Shown here: positions 1-9,443 of the stretch, in pieces | Layout: each line of letters begins with the position of its first letter | How positions within the stretch are numbered: position 1 is the first letter of the stretch | NCBI RefSeq assembly: GCF_000286955.2 | Contig: NZ_AJYK02000043.1 | Coordinates: 1-64,000 of the forward strand | Reading direction: 5' to 3' | Source of the DNA: Vibrio rumoiensis 1S-45 | Lineage (GTDB): Bacteria > Pseudomonadota > Gammaproteobacteria > Enterobacterales > Vibrionaceae | Length of the DNA: 64,000 nt | Translations under genes and position numbers: made by a program | Notes under the pieces: generated by a model | Seen by the model: the letters and a program-made list of their open reading frames with translations, nothing else | What the model was told of the DNA's origin: nothing | Databases searched by the model: none

Positions 1-136
1 AATATCAATGAAACATCTGACAGACTCAATTAACTTACTATTAAGAAGTGCGATGAAATCAGCTTTCCCCCCTTCTCTTATTAACAGTTAACTCAATAAT
101 ATTCAGAGAGAAATAGAGTAAGAAATAGCAACAACA

Positions 137-152
137 CTGTGATAATATCCAG
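137..152 (+). promoter_or_regulatory. Candidate LexA (SOS) box over the dinG -10 region
   Basis: The sequence CTGTGATAATATCCAG fits the gammaproteobacterial LexA consensus CTGT-N8-ACAG with one mismatch, in the right arm. It overlaps a possible extended -10 (TGTGATAAT, 138-146) and ends 23 bp before the dinG start, so bound LexA would block RNA polymerase. E. coli dinG is a classical SOS gene, which is established knowledge; regulation here is inference from this site. Confidence 0.55.
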
Positions 153-175
153 TTGTTATTTTATGAGAACTGAAC

Positions 176-2263
176 ATGCTTTCCACTAATATTCAAAAAG
201 CCATCAAGCTAAGTTATCAAAACCTTTCAGCTCAGCTTGATGGATTTATTCCACGCAGGGCGCAAAATTATTTGGTCGCGGAAATCGCCAAAACATTATC
301 GGGGACTTATCACAAATCTAACCGGATTATTGTTGCCGAAGCTGGAACAGGAATAGGTAAGTCTCTGGCTTATTTAATGGCATCGGTTCCATTTGCGCAG
401 TTCTCTCAAAAGAAAATAATCATCTCCACTGCTACTGTCGCCTTACAAGAGCAGTTAATACATAAAGACATGCCTTTATATCGTCGCCTTGTTGAAACGC
501 CTTTTTCCTTTATTTTAGCTAAAGGTCGACAGCGGTATTGCTGCTTAGAAAAGTTATCGCTAGCTTGTGGAAAACAAACAGAGCAAGACGGACAACAACT
601 CGCTATGTTCGAATCCAAGCCACAAAAAAAAGATATCGAACAGCTTCAAGCGTTATACACCGCGTTTTCTGATAACAAATGGAATGGTGATAGAGACAGT
701 TGGGCAGAAACCATTCCAGATGACATTTGGAAGGTTATCGTCAGTGATAAGCACAGCTGTAATAATTCCATGCCAACTCATCGTGATTGCCCATTTCAAA
801 AAGCGCGCGCTGATCTAGATAAAGCCGATGTAATCATTGCCAATCATAGCTTAGTGATGGCAGATGCTGACCTTGGTGGCGGAGTAATTTTACCGGAACC
901 TGAACAAAGCATTTATATCTTTGATGAAGCTCATCATTTACCAAATGTTGCAAGAGAGCACGCCTCGGCTACAGCTAGTTTAAAAGGGACGGCAACCTGG
1001 CTTGAAAGCTTGAATAAATCCGTTGTTAAAATTGCTAATCTTACTGATATAAAGCGCAGCTCTCGTTTTCGTAATGAATTACAAGATTCTATTCAGCAAC
1101 TGGTGCCAGCTTTAACGCAACTGAGTAAACAATTTAATGCTGGTGAATTTAAAGAAAACATTTACCGCTTTGAGCATGGAGAACTCCCTTCATGGCTAGA
1201 AGAAGAATCTAAATCTTTAAAGATTTTAAGCAAAAAAGCCCATCAATCTATGGCAAAAATTACTGACTTAATCAGCGAAAGAGTTAAAGATGGTGAATTA
1301 TCCGCGCGCTTGGCAGAACCTGCCTTAGCCGAAGCAGGTTTTTATTTACAGCGATTAGAAAATCTAGCTAAGGTATGGCATTTAATGGCCGAACCCAATC
1401 ACGACAAAGGTGCACCACTGGCGCGTTGGATTGAAATAAGCACAGATCGTGAAGATGATTTCACCATCAACGTGTCCCCTTTAGAAGTGGGCTGGCAATT
1501 AGATCGACAATTATGGAGCCGCTGCGCTGGTGCCGTTTTAGTTTCCGCGACCATGCGTGCATTAAACTCATTTCAATTCTTCGCCATTCAAGCGGGTATC
1601 AGCCAAAAAGTTGAGGATGCGACGCAATTTCTCGCTTTAGCTTCTCCGTTCGATTATGCAAACAATGCCGAACTCATGGTGCCAAAATTACAATATGAGC
1701 CTCAACATCCGAATTTTACGGCCTATTTATCTGAGATTTTACCGACCTATCTACAAGATAAAAAAGCCAATTTAGTACTGTTTTCTTCTTATTGGCAAAT
1801 GAATCAAGTTGCACAAGCATTAGAAGCGATAGCAGTAAAGAATAAGTGGAATTTACAAGTTCAAGGTAAAAAGTCTCGAAGTGAAATTCTGAATAAGCAC
1901 CGAGCCTATTGCCAATTTGGCCAAACTAGCGTGATCTTTGGTACTGGTAGTTTTTCTGAAGGGTTGGATCTTCCCGGTAAACTATTAGAAAACTTAATTA
2001 TTACTAAAATTCCATTTGGTGTACCAACCTCCCCTGTGGAACAAGCGCACTCTGAATATATCGTTGAGCGTGGTGGTAATCCATTTATGCAAATTTCAGT
2101 ACCTGAAGCCAGTAAAAAGCTCATCCAATCAGTTGGTCGGCTACTGCGTAAAGAACAAGATTCTGGTAGAGTTGTCATTCTTGATCGTCGGATCGTGACA
2201 AAACGCTATGGCAAAGCACTTTTGGATGCTTTACCACCGTTTGCTCGTAAAGTTGAATATTAA
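176..2263 (+). CDS. dinG: ATP-dependent DNA helicase DinG (XPD-like, Fe-S cluster)
   Basis: Superfamily 2 5'-3' DNA helicase that unwinds R-loops, D-loops and forked DNA during damage repair and replication-transcription conflicts. The 695 residues are close to the 716 of E. coli DinG. Walker A (AEAGTGIGKS) lies at residues 54-63, the DEAH box (FDEAHHLP) near 250, and a cysteine group near 120-205 (RYCC, then HSC and DCPF) fits the Fe-S cluster ligands. Motif VI (QSVGRLLR) is near 645. The N-terminus (FIPRRAQ) and C-terminus (LLDALPPF) resemble DinG more than the paralogue YoaA. A candidate LexA box precedes it. The TSUP permease gene follows on the same strand after about 60 bp. Confidence 0.9.
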   Translation: MLSTNIQKAIKLSYQNLSAQLDGFIPRRAQNYLVAEIAKTLSGTYHKSNRIIVAEAGTGIGKSLAYLMASVPFAQFSQKKIIISTATVALQEQLIHKDMPLYRRLVETPFSFILAKGRQRYCCLEKLSLACGKQTEQDGQQLAMFESKPQKKDIEQLQALYTAFSDNKWNGDRDSWAETIPDDIWKVIVSDKHSCNNSMPTHRDCPFQKARADLDKADVIIANHSLVMADADLGGGVILPEPEQSIYIFDEAHHLPNVAREHASATASLKGTATWLESLNKSVVKIANLTDIKRSSRFRNELQDSIQQLVPALTQLSKQFNAGEFKENIYRFEHGELPSWLEEESKSLKILSKKAHQSMAKITDLISERVKDGELSARLAEPALAEAGFYLQRLENLAKVWHLMAEPNHDKGAPLARWIEISTDREDDFTINVSPLEVGWQLDRQLWSRCAGAVLVSATMRALNSFQFFAIQAGISQKVEDATQFLALASPFDYANNAELMVPKLQYEPQHPNFTAYLSEILPTYLQDKKANLVLFSSYWQMNQVAQALEAIAVKNKWNLQVQGKKSRSEILNKHRAYCQFGQTSVIFGTGSFSEGLDLPGKLLENLIITKIPFGVPTSPVEQAHSEYIVERGGNPFMQISVPEASKKLIQSVGRLLRKEQDSGRVVILDRRIVTKRYGKALLDALPPFARKVEY

Positions 2264-2326
2264 TATCTTTCTATCGCTTATCTCAAAAAATTGCGAATGT
2301 CGTAGAAATAACCAAGAAGAATGACT

Positions 2327-3097
2327 ATGGAAATGCTTGACCCAACGATGCTACTTATTCTTGGCATTGTTGCGTTTGCGGCAGGCTTTATTGATGCGGT
2401 AGCAGGAGGCGGCGGAATGCTAACCGTCCCTGCTCTACTTTCTCTTGGTTTGCCTCCGCACTTAGCTTTAGGGACCAACAAGCTATCGGCTACATTTGCC
2501 TCTTCAACCGCCGCTTTTACTTACTATCAAAAACGCTTATTTACCCCAAATTTTTGGTATCGTTCCTTTGTTGCGACACTAATTGGTGCAATCAGTGGCA
2601 CGCTCGTCATTAATGTTATCAGCACGGCTTGGCTAGAAAAAATCCTGCCATTAATCATTTTAGCCACCGCGATTTACACAATATTTAGTAAAGCGCCAAA
2701 AGACAGCCATAATGCTCTGCCTCCTGCAAATAAGAAAGTCCACAAGAAGCAGATATTGCAGGGTTTGAGTTTAGGGTTTTATGATGGCGCGATTGGGCCC
2801 GGAACTGGCGCATTTTGGACAGTGAGTAACATGGCACTTTACCGAATGAACATCTTGCTTGCTTCTGGCGTGTCTAAAGCGATGAACTTTACTAGTAATT
2901 TCACCTCATTGGTTACCTTTGCTATTCTTGGTCACATCAACTGGACATTAGGCCTAACGATGGGTCTATGCTTAATGGCTGGTGCTTACGTGGGTGCGCA
3001 TTCTGCGATTCGTTTTGGTGCGGCTTTTATACGACCAGTATTTGTGATCGTCGTCAGTGTATTGGCGATCAAACTCGCCTATCAAGCTTGGTTTTAA
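2327..3097 (+). CDS. TSUP family (TauE/SafE, YfcA-like) inner membrane permease
   Basis: Polytopic inner membrane protein of the TauE/SafE (TSUP) family, some members of which export sulfite or organosulfonates; the substrate here is unknown. The conserved N-terminal motif AGFIDAVAGGGG, the central FYDGAIGPGTG motif and about seven to eight hydrophobic segments are visible. The length (256 residues) and motifs are closest to E. coli YfcA. The start at 2327 was preferred because an AGAAG ribosome binding site lies 8 bp upstream; an in-frame ATG at 2321 abuts that site and is less likely. It sits between dinG and priC without an obvious terminator. Confidence 0.75.
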   Translation: MEMLDPTMLLILGIVAFAAGFIDAVAGGGGMLTVPALLSLGLPPHLALGTNKLSATFASSTAAFTYYQKRLFTPNFWYRSFVATLIGAISGTLVINVISTAWLEKILPLIILATAIYTIFSKAPKDSHNALPPANKKVHKKQILQGLSLGFYDGAIGPGTGAFWTVSNMALYRMNILLASGVSKAMNFTSNFTSLVTFAILGHINWTLGLTMGLCLMAGAYVGAHSAIRFGAAFIRPVFVIVVSVLAIKLAYQAWF

Positions 3098-3124
3098 TGA
3101 CTTCGTTTCAATAAAGAGATAACA

Positions 3125-3691
3125 ATGAGTAAATTTAGCGACCTAGCCAATAAACTTGAAGAGTTATCGAAACAAGCGGCTCAACGTGATCGCATCAAAG
3201 GGGAGCATCACCAAGCCTTATTTGATGAGCATTTATTCAAATGCCGATCTCGCTTGCTTGTTCCTTGTGTCAGCGAAACAAAATCCACTTTTGAGAGCAT
3301 TATTAGAGAGCAACAAGCAGACCGGTTGACTCAATTACGGGCTGAACACTTAACTCAGCTGTTACTCTCCCAATTAGCTGCAATACAACGTGAATTAGCC
3401 ACTCAAAATATTCGGCATAATGAAATAAAGCACAGCAGCCATTATCGTAAACCGATTAGTGAGCTTTATCAGGATTTATCACAACACCAAGAGTGGGAAA
3501 TACGCTTACGTGATCTCGTTTTTCAAAAAACGAATCAAGTGAACACTTGTAGTAGTTACGAACGAGCTCAAGCTCAAAAAGATTTATTACTGGCTGAACA
3601 ACGATTAGAGCGCTGCTCAGCCGCTAAATTAAAGATTGAAAAACAAATTACATTCAGAGAAAGGCAAAATCCTAGTAATGACTACAACTAA
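3125..3691 (+). CDS. priC: Primosomal replication protein PriC (N'')
   Basis: Restart primosome factor that loads DnaB at stalled forks with leading-strand gaps. The 188-residue helical protein matches PriC around FDEHLF (near residue 37), QHQEWEIRLRDLV (near 120) and the C-terminal LAEQRLERCSAAKLKIEKQI segment. PriC sequences are weakly conserved, so the call also rests on the neighbour: the next gene is ybaM, overlapping by 14 bp, and E. coli has the same priC-ybaM pair. An AGAG ribosome binding site lies about 6 bp before the ATG. Confidence 0.8.
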   Translation: MSKFSDLANKLEELSKQAAQRDRIKGEHHQALFDEHLFKCRSRLLVPCVSETKSTFESIIREQQADRLTQLRAEHLTQLLLSQLAAIQRELATQNIRHNEIKHSSHYRKPISELYQDLSQHQEWEIRLRDLVFQKTNQVNTCSSYERAQAQKDLLLAEQRLERCSAAKLKIEKQITFRERQNPSNDYN

Positions 3692-3854
3692 AACCGCTTC
3701 ACCTCAATCTTTAGATTCTGCACCCGAAGAAGTGCAACTTGCGGTTGATTTGATCTATCTATTGGAATCAAACGAAATTGCACCTGAAGTGGCCTTAAAA
3801 GCTCTAGAAATTGTCCAGCAAGACTTAAACCGCACAATCGCTGCGAAACAGTAA
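3678..3854 (+). CDS. ybaM: YbaM family protein (DUF2496)
   Basis: A 58-residue protein of unknown function. The segment from APEEVQLAVDLIYLLE onward, including NEIAPEVALKALEIV, matches the YbaM/DUF2496 family nearly position by position; only the N-terminal dozen residues differ from the E. coli protein. The start at 3678 lies inside the end of priC (14-bp overlap), so translation is probably coupled. An upstream in-frame ATG at 3636 would overlap priC further and has no family support. The coupled expression hints at a replication-linked role, but that is inference. Confidence 0.85.
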   Translation: MTTTKTASPQSLDSAPEEVQLAVDLIYLLESNEIAPEVALKALEIVQQDLNRTIAAKQ

Positions 3855-3871
3855 TCCCAGATGCACTAATC

Positions 3872-3904
3872 AAAAAAAGGCTTGATGATCGCTCACCAAG
3901 CCTT
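3872..3904 (-). terminator. Intrinsic terminator downstream of htpX
   Basis: On the minus strand an 8-bp stem (AAGGCTTG with CAAGCCTT) around a 12-nt loop is followed by a run of T residues. On the plus strand the hairpin is followed by GGAAC rather than T, so it mainly serves htpX, although it could weakly stop priC-ybaM transcripts. Confidence 0.7.
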
Positions 3905-3938
3905 GGAACTTATATGGTATGAATTACCGACTAAATCA

Positions 3939-4802
3939 TTATTGATTGCGCAGCGCTTCAATACGCTTATCAAGTGGTGGATGGCTCATTAACAGCTCCA
4001 TCATCGTACGCTTACCATTAATGCCGAATGCCATCATCGAGCCTTCAAGCTGAGGCTCATGGCTCACTTTAAGGCGTTCAAGTGCCGCTATCATCTTATG
4101 CTTACCAACAAGCTGAGCTGCACCTGAGTCGGCATGGAATTCGCGATGACGGCTATACCACATCGTAATAAAGCTCGCCAAGAAGCCGAATACCATTTCT
4201 AGAACCATTGAGATTAAGAAGTAACTCATCATGCTTCCGCCACGACCTTCATCACTGTTGTTCGAGCTGACTACATTCGCAATGGCTCGTGAAATGAAAA
4301 TAACAAATGTATTCACTACACCTTGCATTAATGTCATGGTCACCATATCACCATTTGAGATATGACTAATTTCATGCGCTAATACCGCTTCAGCTTCATC
4401 ACGAGTCATGTTGTGCAACAAACCAGTGGACACTGCAACTAACGAATCATCGCGTTTAGCACCGGTTGCAAAGGCATTAATATCTGGCGAATCGTAAATC
4501 GCAACAGTAGGCATGCCAATACCCACTTGTTGAGCTTGACGAGTAACGGTTTGAATCAACCAATGTTCCGTTTCGTTACGTGGGCTTTCGATAACTTGCC
4601 CACCCACAGAGCGTAACGCCATTTTTTTCGATAACAATAAAGAAATAAATGAACCACCAAACCCGAATAAGGCTGCCATCACGAGTAGTCCTGACAGACT
4701 CCCTGGCTGCATTCCTGTTACGGCATATACAATATTTAAAACAACACTTAGCACCAATACAACCGCTAAGTTTGTCGCTAAAAATAACATCACTCGCTTC
4801 AT
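3939..4802 (-). CDS. htpX: Membrane zinc metalloprotease HtpX
   Basis: M48 family protease of the inner membrane that degrades misfolded membrane proteins together with FtsH. With the start at 4802 it has 287 residues (E. coli 293). Two N-terminal membrane segments (about 5-28 and 36-57) precede the HEISH zinc motif at 143-147; a third ligand is likely the glutamate in [11 protein letters not shown] near 222. Two further hydrophobic segments lie between them. The start was set at 4802, giving [12 protein letters not shown] like the E. coli N-terminus, with GGAG 11 bp upstream; the longer frame to 4835 has no family support. E. coli htpX is controlled by heat shock and CpxR; I see no convincing site for either here. 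Confidence 0.92.
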   Translation of the reverse strand: MKRVMLFLATNLAVVLVLSVVLNIVYAVTGMQPGSLSGLLVMAALFGFGGSFISLLLSKKMALRSVGGQVIESPRNETEHWLIQTVTRQAQQVGIGMPTVAIYDSPDINAFATGAKRDDSLVAVSTGLLHNMTRDEAEAVLAHEISHISNGDMVTMTLMQGVVNTFVIFISRAIANVVSSNNSDEGRGGSMMSYFLISMVLEMVFGFLASFITMWYSRHREFHADSGAAQLVGKHKMIAALERLKVSHEPQLEGSMMAFGINGKRTMMELLMSHPPLDKRIEALRNQ

Positions 4803-5265
4803 TCTTTCTTTCTCCGTAGAAGCCATCAACAACATAACCTAATTGATTATGTTCATACTTTTGCGTTAAACGTTCTTTAACAACAGTATAGACTCAAGTT
4901 TATTCAAGATGCAGTTTTCACGAAAATACCACTTCTTGGCAATTACTGAGTATCATCTGCGATTTTCAGTGCAAGGTTAAGGGATCAATTGAAACATTTG
5001 ATGTCCACCCTATCTTTACCTTTCATTCACCATAACGTGAACAACAAAAATTTATATTCATCATAGTCATTAACCATTAAAAGATTAATGCTATACGAAT
5101 AGTTAACACTATTAAGCCATTAGTTCAATTATCAAACCTCTGATTTTACTAAAACTTACAAATGCTCTCCTCATTAAATCGATTGTGCTTATACTTTAGT
5201 CTTATTGCTGAATTTTCCACAAAGGATTAAGGTAGTTCCTATATAACAACCTAAAGGATATTGGT
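4803..5265. other. Intergenic region between htpX and the 50-residue gene
   Basis: 463 bp without a supportable gene, holding the divergent promoters. On the htpX side an inverted repeat at 4831-4853 (AACATAA, 9-nt spacer, TTATGTT) would fall in the htpX leader, and TATACT on the minus strand (4885-4890) could be a -10 with only a poor -35. On the other side TATACT at 5190-5195 is a possible -10 for the small gene. No tRNA or small RNA shape is evident. Confidence 0.5.
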
Positions 5266-5418
5266 ATGGCGGATAAAGAAAATTACCAAATGGCGATAGA
5301 TTTACTGTCTTGTCATCTTGGTCTATCGGAAGAAGAAGCGAAGGAACGCTTAGGTCTTGCTGAGAAGAAGTCAGAACAAGCGACAAAACATATTCCAGAG
5401 CCTAACTTATCGCGTTAA
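5266..5418 (+). CDS. Small protein of unknown function (50 residues)
   Basis: I do not recognise a family. The frame starts with ATG at 5266, has a strong AAAGGA ribosome binding site 7 bp upstream, and ends directly before an intrinsic terminator, so a monocistronic transcript is likely. The protein is hydrophilic, has one cysteine and no signal or membrane segment. The first half reads as an amphipathic helix (YQMAIDLLSCHLGL), followed by a charged helix (SEEEAKERLGLAEKK) and a loose tail. This could be a small regulator or adaptor, but nothing in the sequence decides it. Confidence 0.65.
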   Translation: MADKENYQMAIDLLSCHLGLSEEEAKERLGLAEKKSEQATKHIPEPNLSR

Positions 5419-5435
5419 TGACATAAAAATTGATA

Positions 5436-5476
5436 TAAAAAAAGCTGCCAGTTCGATGTGAATGGCAGCTTTTTTG
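5436..5476. terminator. Bidirectional intrinsic terminator
   Basis: Stem AAGCTGCCA / TGGCAGCTT around a 12-nt loop, with an A run before and a T run after, so it works on both strands. It ends the 50-residue gene on the plus strand and bioBFCD on the minus strand. Confidence 0.9.
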
Positions 5477-5530
5477 TATCTATCTTAGAGTCACTTCAAC
5501 TCATGCTATTACTTTGGTCGCAGCATCGTT

Positions 5531-6211
5531 CTATTTTAACAAAGGCGAAACATCAAGATAACGATAAGCTTGTTGGCGTTTAGAAGAAAGAAGGTAAGGA
5601 ATTTCTCCAAGCTTTGGCGCCGGGATTTTAGCTTCAAGCATTTCAATGATGTCACTATAATGCTCAGTACCAGGGTTGATTCTATTGGCAACCCAGCCAA
5701 CAAGGGTTAAGCCATCATTTTGAATAGCTTCAACCGTTAACATTGCATGACTTAAACAGCCTAACTTCACCCCCACGATAAGCACAACAGGTAATTTTTC
5801 TTGTTGAACCCAACGAGATAAACATTCACTTTTCGAAACAGGGACTCTCCAACCACCAGCGCCTTCAACTAACACAAAATCTGCATGGTGTCGGTGTTCC
5901 GCTAACGCAGAAGATAGCACATCAAATTCAATGTTCACGCCTTCTTTATTGGCAGCGATATGTGGCGAAGCTGGCAAGGCTAAGGCATAAGGATTCACAA
6001 CATGATAATCAAGTTTAACCGTTGAAGCGTCTTGCAAACAAAGTGCATCGTTATTCACCATACCAGACTCAGTGGGCTCACAACCGGCTGCAACGGGTTT
6101 AAAGCCAGAAGTTTTAATACCCTGCTGTGCTAGTGCAAATAAAATCGCTTGTGAGGCAACGGTTTTACCTACATCCGTATCGGTTCCAGCAACGAATATT
6201 GAATTAATCAT
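5531..6211 (-). CDS. bioD: Dethiobiotin synthetase BioD
   Basis: Cytoplasmic ATP-dependent carboxylase closing the ureido ring: 7,8-diaminopelargonate + CO2 + ATP to dethiobiotin. The 226 residues begin with the P-loop GTDTDVGKT at 9-17, and the second conserved motif [10 protein letters not shown] lies near 115. The start at 6211 shares bases with the bioC stop (ATGA overlap), which indicates translational coupling; the longer frame to 6232 would run into bioC and lacks family support. Last gene of bioBFCD, before a bidirectional terminator. Confidence 0.95.
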   Translation of the reverse strand: MINSIFVAGTDTDVGKTVASQAILFALAQQGIKTSGFKPVAAGCEPTESGMVNNDALCLQDASTVKLDYHVVNPYALALPASPHIAANKEGVNIEFDVLSSALAEHRHHADFVLVEGAGGWRVPVSKSECLSRWVQQEKLPVVLIVGVKLGCLSHAMLTVEAIQNDGLTLVGWVANRINPGTEHYSDIIEMLEAKIPAPKLGEIPYLLSSKRQQAYRYLDVSPLLK

Positions 6212-7056
6212 TTGATAATACTCCCAATACAAACTTCATAAGTTGCAGGTAATTGACCTTGATGGTTTTTAAATTGTTGATAGGCGATTTCAACTGCATT
6301 CAAATCACTACGCTTCGTTAATCGATCAGAACGACCAGAAATATGAGTAGCACCAATACCTTTTAAATCTTTCATTAAGCTAAGCGCCGATTGATACCAC
6401 ACGGTAATGGACATACAGTCTGCGCGATGCAATTGCCCACCAGCTTGAGCTAACGCAATATTGATTGCTTCTAAGTGGTGAAATTGATTAACGTGTTGAT
6501 GCAAATCAACTTGCCGCCATGAGTCCTTTAGTTCAAACAATGAACCTTCAAGTAAGGTAGAAAAAAATATTCTCCCTGATGGTTTTACAATCGCCATTAA
6601 GGATGACATTAATGCTGGAAGATGATCGCACCACTGAATCGCTAAGCTCGAAAACACAAAGTCAAACTGTTCACCTTCAAACGGTAATTTTTCAGCATCA
6701 CCTTGCACATATTCGACATTCAGATGCTTGCAACGTAATTGACACTGCTGCAACATCGCCTCGGAAAGATCAAATGCAGTGACCTGCGCACCACGTAATG
6801 CAAGCAACTGGCTAAAATACCCCGTGCCACAACCGAGATCTAAGACTTTGCAAGCAGATAAATCTTTTGGCAACAAAGCGATTAATCGGTGCCCGACATC
6901 TCTTTGAAAAGCAGCGTGCTTATCGTATGTTTTCGCGGCTTTACCAAACGCTTGTGCAATAGCAGTTTTATTCGCTGAAGAAGAATTCTTCTCTATAAAA
7001 CAAGGAGGTTGAATATCATGAGCGTATTCAACATCAAAAAGGCTAAATGATGACAT
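6208..7056 (-). CDS. bioC: Malonyl-ACP O-methyltransferase BioC
   Basis: SAM-dependent methyltransferase that disguises malonyl-ACP as a methyl ester, so that the fatty acid synthesis enzymes can build the pimeloyl chain. SAM motif I ([10 protein letters not shown]) is at 71-80, and [15 protein letters not shown] near 140 is typical of BioC. At 282 residues it is about 30 longer than the E. coli protein, mostly at the N-terminus before the family motif [20 protein letters not shown]. It lies 2 bp after bioF and overlaps bioD. I see no bioH-type pimeloyl-ester hydrolase in the window. Confidence 0.93.
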   Translation of the reverse strand: MSSFSLFDVEYAHDIQPPCFIEKNSSSANKTAIAQAFGKAAKTYDKHAAFQRDVGHRLIALLPKDLSACKVLDLGCGTGYFSQLLALRGAQVTAFDLSEAMLQQCQLRCKHLNVEYVQGDAEKLPFEGEQFDFVFSSLAIQWCDHLPALMSSLMAIVKPSGRIFFSTLLEGSLFELKDSWRQVDLHQHVNQFHHLEAINIALAQAGGQLHRADCMSITVWYQSALSLMKDLKGIGATHISGRSDRLTKRSDLNAVEIAYQQFKNHQGQLPATYEVCIGSIIK

Positions 7057-7058
7057 CG

Positions 7059-8243
7059 TTATCCTTCATGATTTCTAAAATCCATCACATTTTTAGAAAT
7101 GGCACTGGTGAGTTTCTTTACTTGAATCAGTGAGTGATTAGCGCTTAACGTTATTCTGAGCCTTGCCTTATTCTGGGGAACGGTCGGTGGTCGAATCGCA
7201 CTCACCCATAAACCATCCGCTTTTAATGCTTCGGACAAACTCATCGCTGATTGGCTATCCCCACAAATGAAAGGCTTTATTGGTGTATCCGTTTCGACAT
7301 ACCCCAAACAATGTTTCAAACCATGTTGATATTCCGCGTTCAATTCTGCTAACTTTTCACGTCGCCAAAATTGAGTTTGTATCATTGAGATGGAGTGGGA
7401 TAATGCATGCGCTTGAGCTGGCGGCATCGCCGTTGAATAAACAAAATGACGAGCAAATTGAGAAAGATAATTAGCCGTTTCGTGATCGCATAAAATCGCT
7501 GCACCTGAAATACCGGCCGCCTTTCCAAACGTCACGATGAGGATTTGTGGCTTGATCCCAGCAGAATGACAACTGCCTTGACCTGTATCACCTAACACGC
7601 CAAACCCATGTGCATCGTCGACTGCAAACCAAGCTTTATTTTTTTTGCATAGTTCAGACATGGCTTTTAGATCAGGACGGTCACCATCCATACTAAAAAC
7701 GCCTTCTGTCACCACTAAAGTCGATTGCCCATTTGTTTGTTCTTTCATGCCGTTTTGTAATTTGTTCGATAAATCACTTAGGTCGTTATGCTTAAAACGC
7801 AACATTGTTGCTGGGGACAACATACCGGCTTCGATGAGTGATGCATGATTCAACTTATCTTGGAACACGGCATCCCCTTTTTCTAATAAGCTAAATATCA
7901 ACGCTTGATTCGCACTAAAGCCTGAATTAAATAGAACCGCGCTAGGATAACCCAACCATTCGCAAAGCTGCTTTTCCAACTTAGCATGTGCAGGGCTATA
8001 ACCGGTTACCATTGGTGACGCACCACTTCCACAACCATAAATATCAAGCCCGGTTTGCCATGCTTGAATCAAAGAAGCATCTTGAGCTAACCCCAAGTAA
8101 TCATTACTTGAAAAGTTAATACACCGTTGAGCTTTCCGACTCATAACAGCTTGTGATTCACGCTCAGAAATATCAACGGTTCGCTCCAAACCTAACGCTT
8201 TTCTGTGCTCAAGCGCTTTATGGATTCGCTGCTGAAACATCAT
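7059..8243 (-). CDS. bioF: 8-amino-7-oxononanoate synthase BioF
   Basis: PLP enzyme joining pimeloyl-ACP and L-alanine to 8-amino-7-oxononanoate with loss of CO2. The 394 residues have the alpha-oxoamine synthase signatures: SSNDYLGLA near 45, GSGASPMVTGY near 75, VDDAHGFGVLG near 208 and the PLP lysine in TFGKAAGISGAA near 240. Two adjacent ATG codons open the frame; the first is used here and the second is equally possible. Second gene of the bioBFCD operon. Confidence 0.95.
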   Translation of the reverse strand: MMFQQRIHKALEHRKALGLERTVDISERESQAVMSRKAQRCINFSSNDYLGLAQDASLIQAWQTGLDIYGCGSGASPMVTGYSPAHAKLEKQLCEWLGYPSAVLFNSGFSANQALIFSLLEKGDAVFQDKLNHASLIEAGMLSPATMLRFKHNDLSDLSNKLQNGMKEQTNGQSTLVVTEGVFSMDGDRPDLKAMSELCKKNKAWFAVDDAHGFGVLGDTGQGSCHSAGIKPQILIVTFGKAAGISGAAILCDHETANYLSQFARHFVYSTAMPPAQAHALSHSISMIQTQFWRREKLAELNAEYQHGLKHCLGYVETDTPIKPFICGDSQSAMSLSEALKADGLWVSAIRPPTVPQNKARLRITLSANHSLIQVKKLTSAISKNVMDFRNHEG

Positions 8244-8279
8244 TTAGCCCCGCTAACGGCAACCATCAAGCATTCAAAT

Positions 8280-9332
8280 TTAACTGATTGCTTCATAGAA
8301 TAAATCATCTTTACTTGGTCTTGCTGCGACTCTTTCTACAACTCGATCAAGTAAATCATTTTCTTGGATTTCATCAGGTTTCTGATGTACTTCTTGGCGG
8401 TTAATACCTAATTTTTTGAACAGTTGTAAATCGGTATCTTCGTCAGGATTGGGTGTCGTTAATAACTTACAGCCATAGAAAATAGAATTTGCACCCGCCA
8501 TAAAGCACAAAGCTTGCATCTGTTCGTTCATGTTTTCACGACCAGCCGACAAACGCACTGCAGAATGAGGCATCATAATTCTAGCAATGGCAATAAGACG
8601 AATAAAATCAAAAGGTTCAACATCATCAACGTTTTCCATTGGTGTCCCTTTCACCTTCACCAACATATTAATCGGGACACTTTCTGGTTGAGTAGGTAGA
8701 TTGGCAAGCTCCACCAATAGTCCAGCGCGATCACTAACACTTTCACCCATGCCAATAATGCCACCCGAGCAAATCTTCATTCCAGCTTCACGTACGTGAG
8801 AAAGGGTATCTAATCGATCTTGGTAGGTACGTGTGGTAATGATTTTTCCGTAAAACTCAGGGGATGTGTCCAAGTTATGGTTGTAATAATCAAGACCAGC
8901 ATCCGAAAGCTGTTGAGCTTGATCGGGCGTTAACATACCAAGCGTCATGCAGGTTTCGAGACCGAGATCTTTTACGCCTTTAATCATTTCGGTTAAATAT
9001 GGCATATCACGCGCTTTAGGGTTTTTCCAAGCCGCACCCATACAAAAACGAGTCGATCCAGAATTCTTAGCTTTATTCGCCGCATCAAGTACGCGCTCTA
9101 CTTCCATTAAGCGTTCTTTTTCTACATCGGTACGATAATGCGCACTTTGAGGGCAATACTTGCAATCTTCAGGGCATGCACCTGTTTTAATCGAAAGCAA
9201 CGTACTCACTTGGACATGATTCGTTTGCTGATGTTGACGATGAACAAGTTGGGCTTCAAATATCAAGTCCATAAATGGTTTTTCTAATAATTCATGTACT
9301 TGCTGCACAGTCCAGTGTTGGCTCACTTCCAC
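8280..9332 (-). CDS. bioB: Biotin synthase BioB (GTG start)
   Basis: Radical SAM enzyme inserting sulfur into dethiobiotin, using a [4Fe-4S] and a [2Fe-2S] cluster. With a GTG start at 9332 the protein has 350 residues and its radical SAM cysteines (CPEDCKYC) fall at 53, 57 and 60, the same numbers as in E. coli BioB. AGAAGGA lies about 7 bp before this GTG. The longer frame from an ATG at 9377 would start upstream of the expected transcription start of the promoter at 9367-9394, so it is rejected. First gene of bioBFCD, divergent from bioA. Confidence 0.93.
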   Translation of the reverse strand: MEVSQHWTVQQVHELLEKPFMDLIFEAQLVHRQHQQTNHVQVSTLLSIKTGACPEDCKYCPQSAHYRTDVEKERLMEVERVLDAANKAKNSGSTRFCMGAAWKNPKARDMPYLTEMIKGVKDLGLETCMTLGMLTPDQAQQLSDAGLDYYNHNLDTSPEFYGKIITTRTYQDRLDTLSHVREAGMKICSGGIIGMGESVSDRAGLLVELANLPTQPESVPINMLVKVKGTPMENVDDVEPFDFIRLIAIARIMMPHSAVRLSAGRENMNEQMQALCFMAGANSIFYGCKLLTTPNPDEDTDLQLFKKLGINRQEVHQKPDEIQENDLLDRVVERVAARPSKDDLFYEAIS

Positions 9333-9366
9333 GGTCGATCCTTCTCTATTGGTTTTTAGCTTGGCT

Positions 9367-9394
9367 AGTCTACCCACAGAAGATAGACTGTCAA
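9367..9394 (-). promoter_or_regulatory. Promoter of bioBFCD
   Basis: Reading the minus strand, TTGACA (9394-9389) and TAGACT (9372-9367) are separated by 16 bp. The -35 is consensus and the -10 matches 4 of 6. Transcription would start near 9360, leaving a leader of about 28 nt before the GTG of bioB. The -35 lies inside the left arm of the BirA-type operator. Confidence 0.55.
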
Positions 9395-9420
9395 TAACAT
9401 TGATTCATTACGGTTTACAA
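9388..9420. promoter_or_regulatory. BirA-type biotin operator between bioB and bioA
   Basis: The known enterobacterial operator is TTGTAAACC-N15-GGTTTACAA. Here the right arm GGTTTACAA (9412-9420) is perfect. At exactly 15 bp spacing the left arm reads CTGTCAATA, matching 5 of 9 positions. Bound BirA with biotinyl-AMP would cover the bioB -35 and the region just before bioA, so both directions would be repressed when biotin is sufficient. birA itself is not in the window. Confidence 0.65.
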
Positions 9421-9443
9421 TAGATTAATTAACGAGCAATATT

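Noticed and set aside
9333..9377. N-terminal extension of BioB from an ATG
   Set aside because: It would begin upstream of the predicted transcription start and shifts the cluster cysteines away from canonical numbering.
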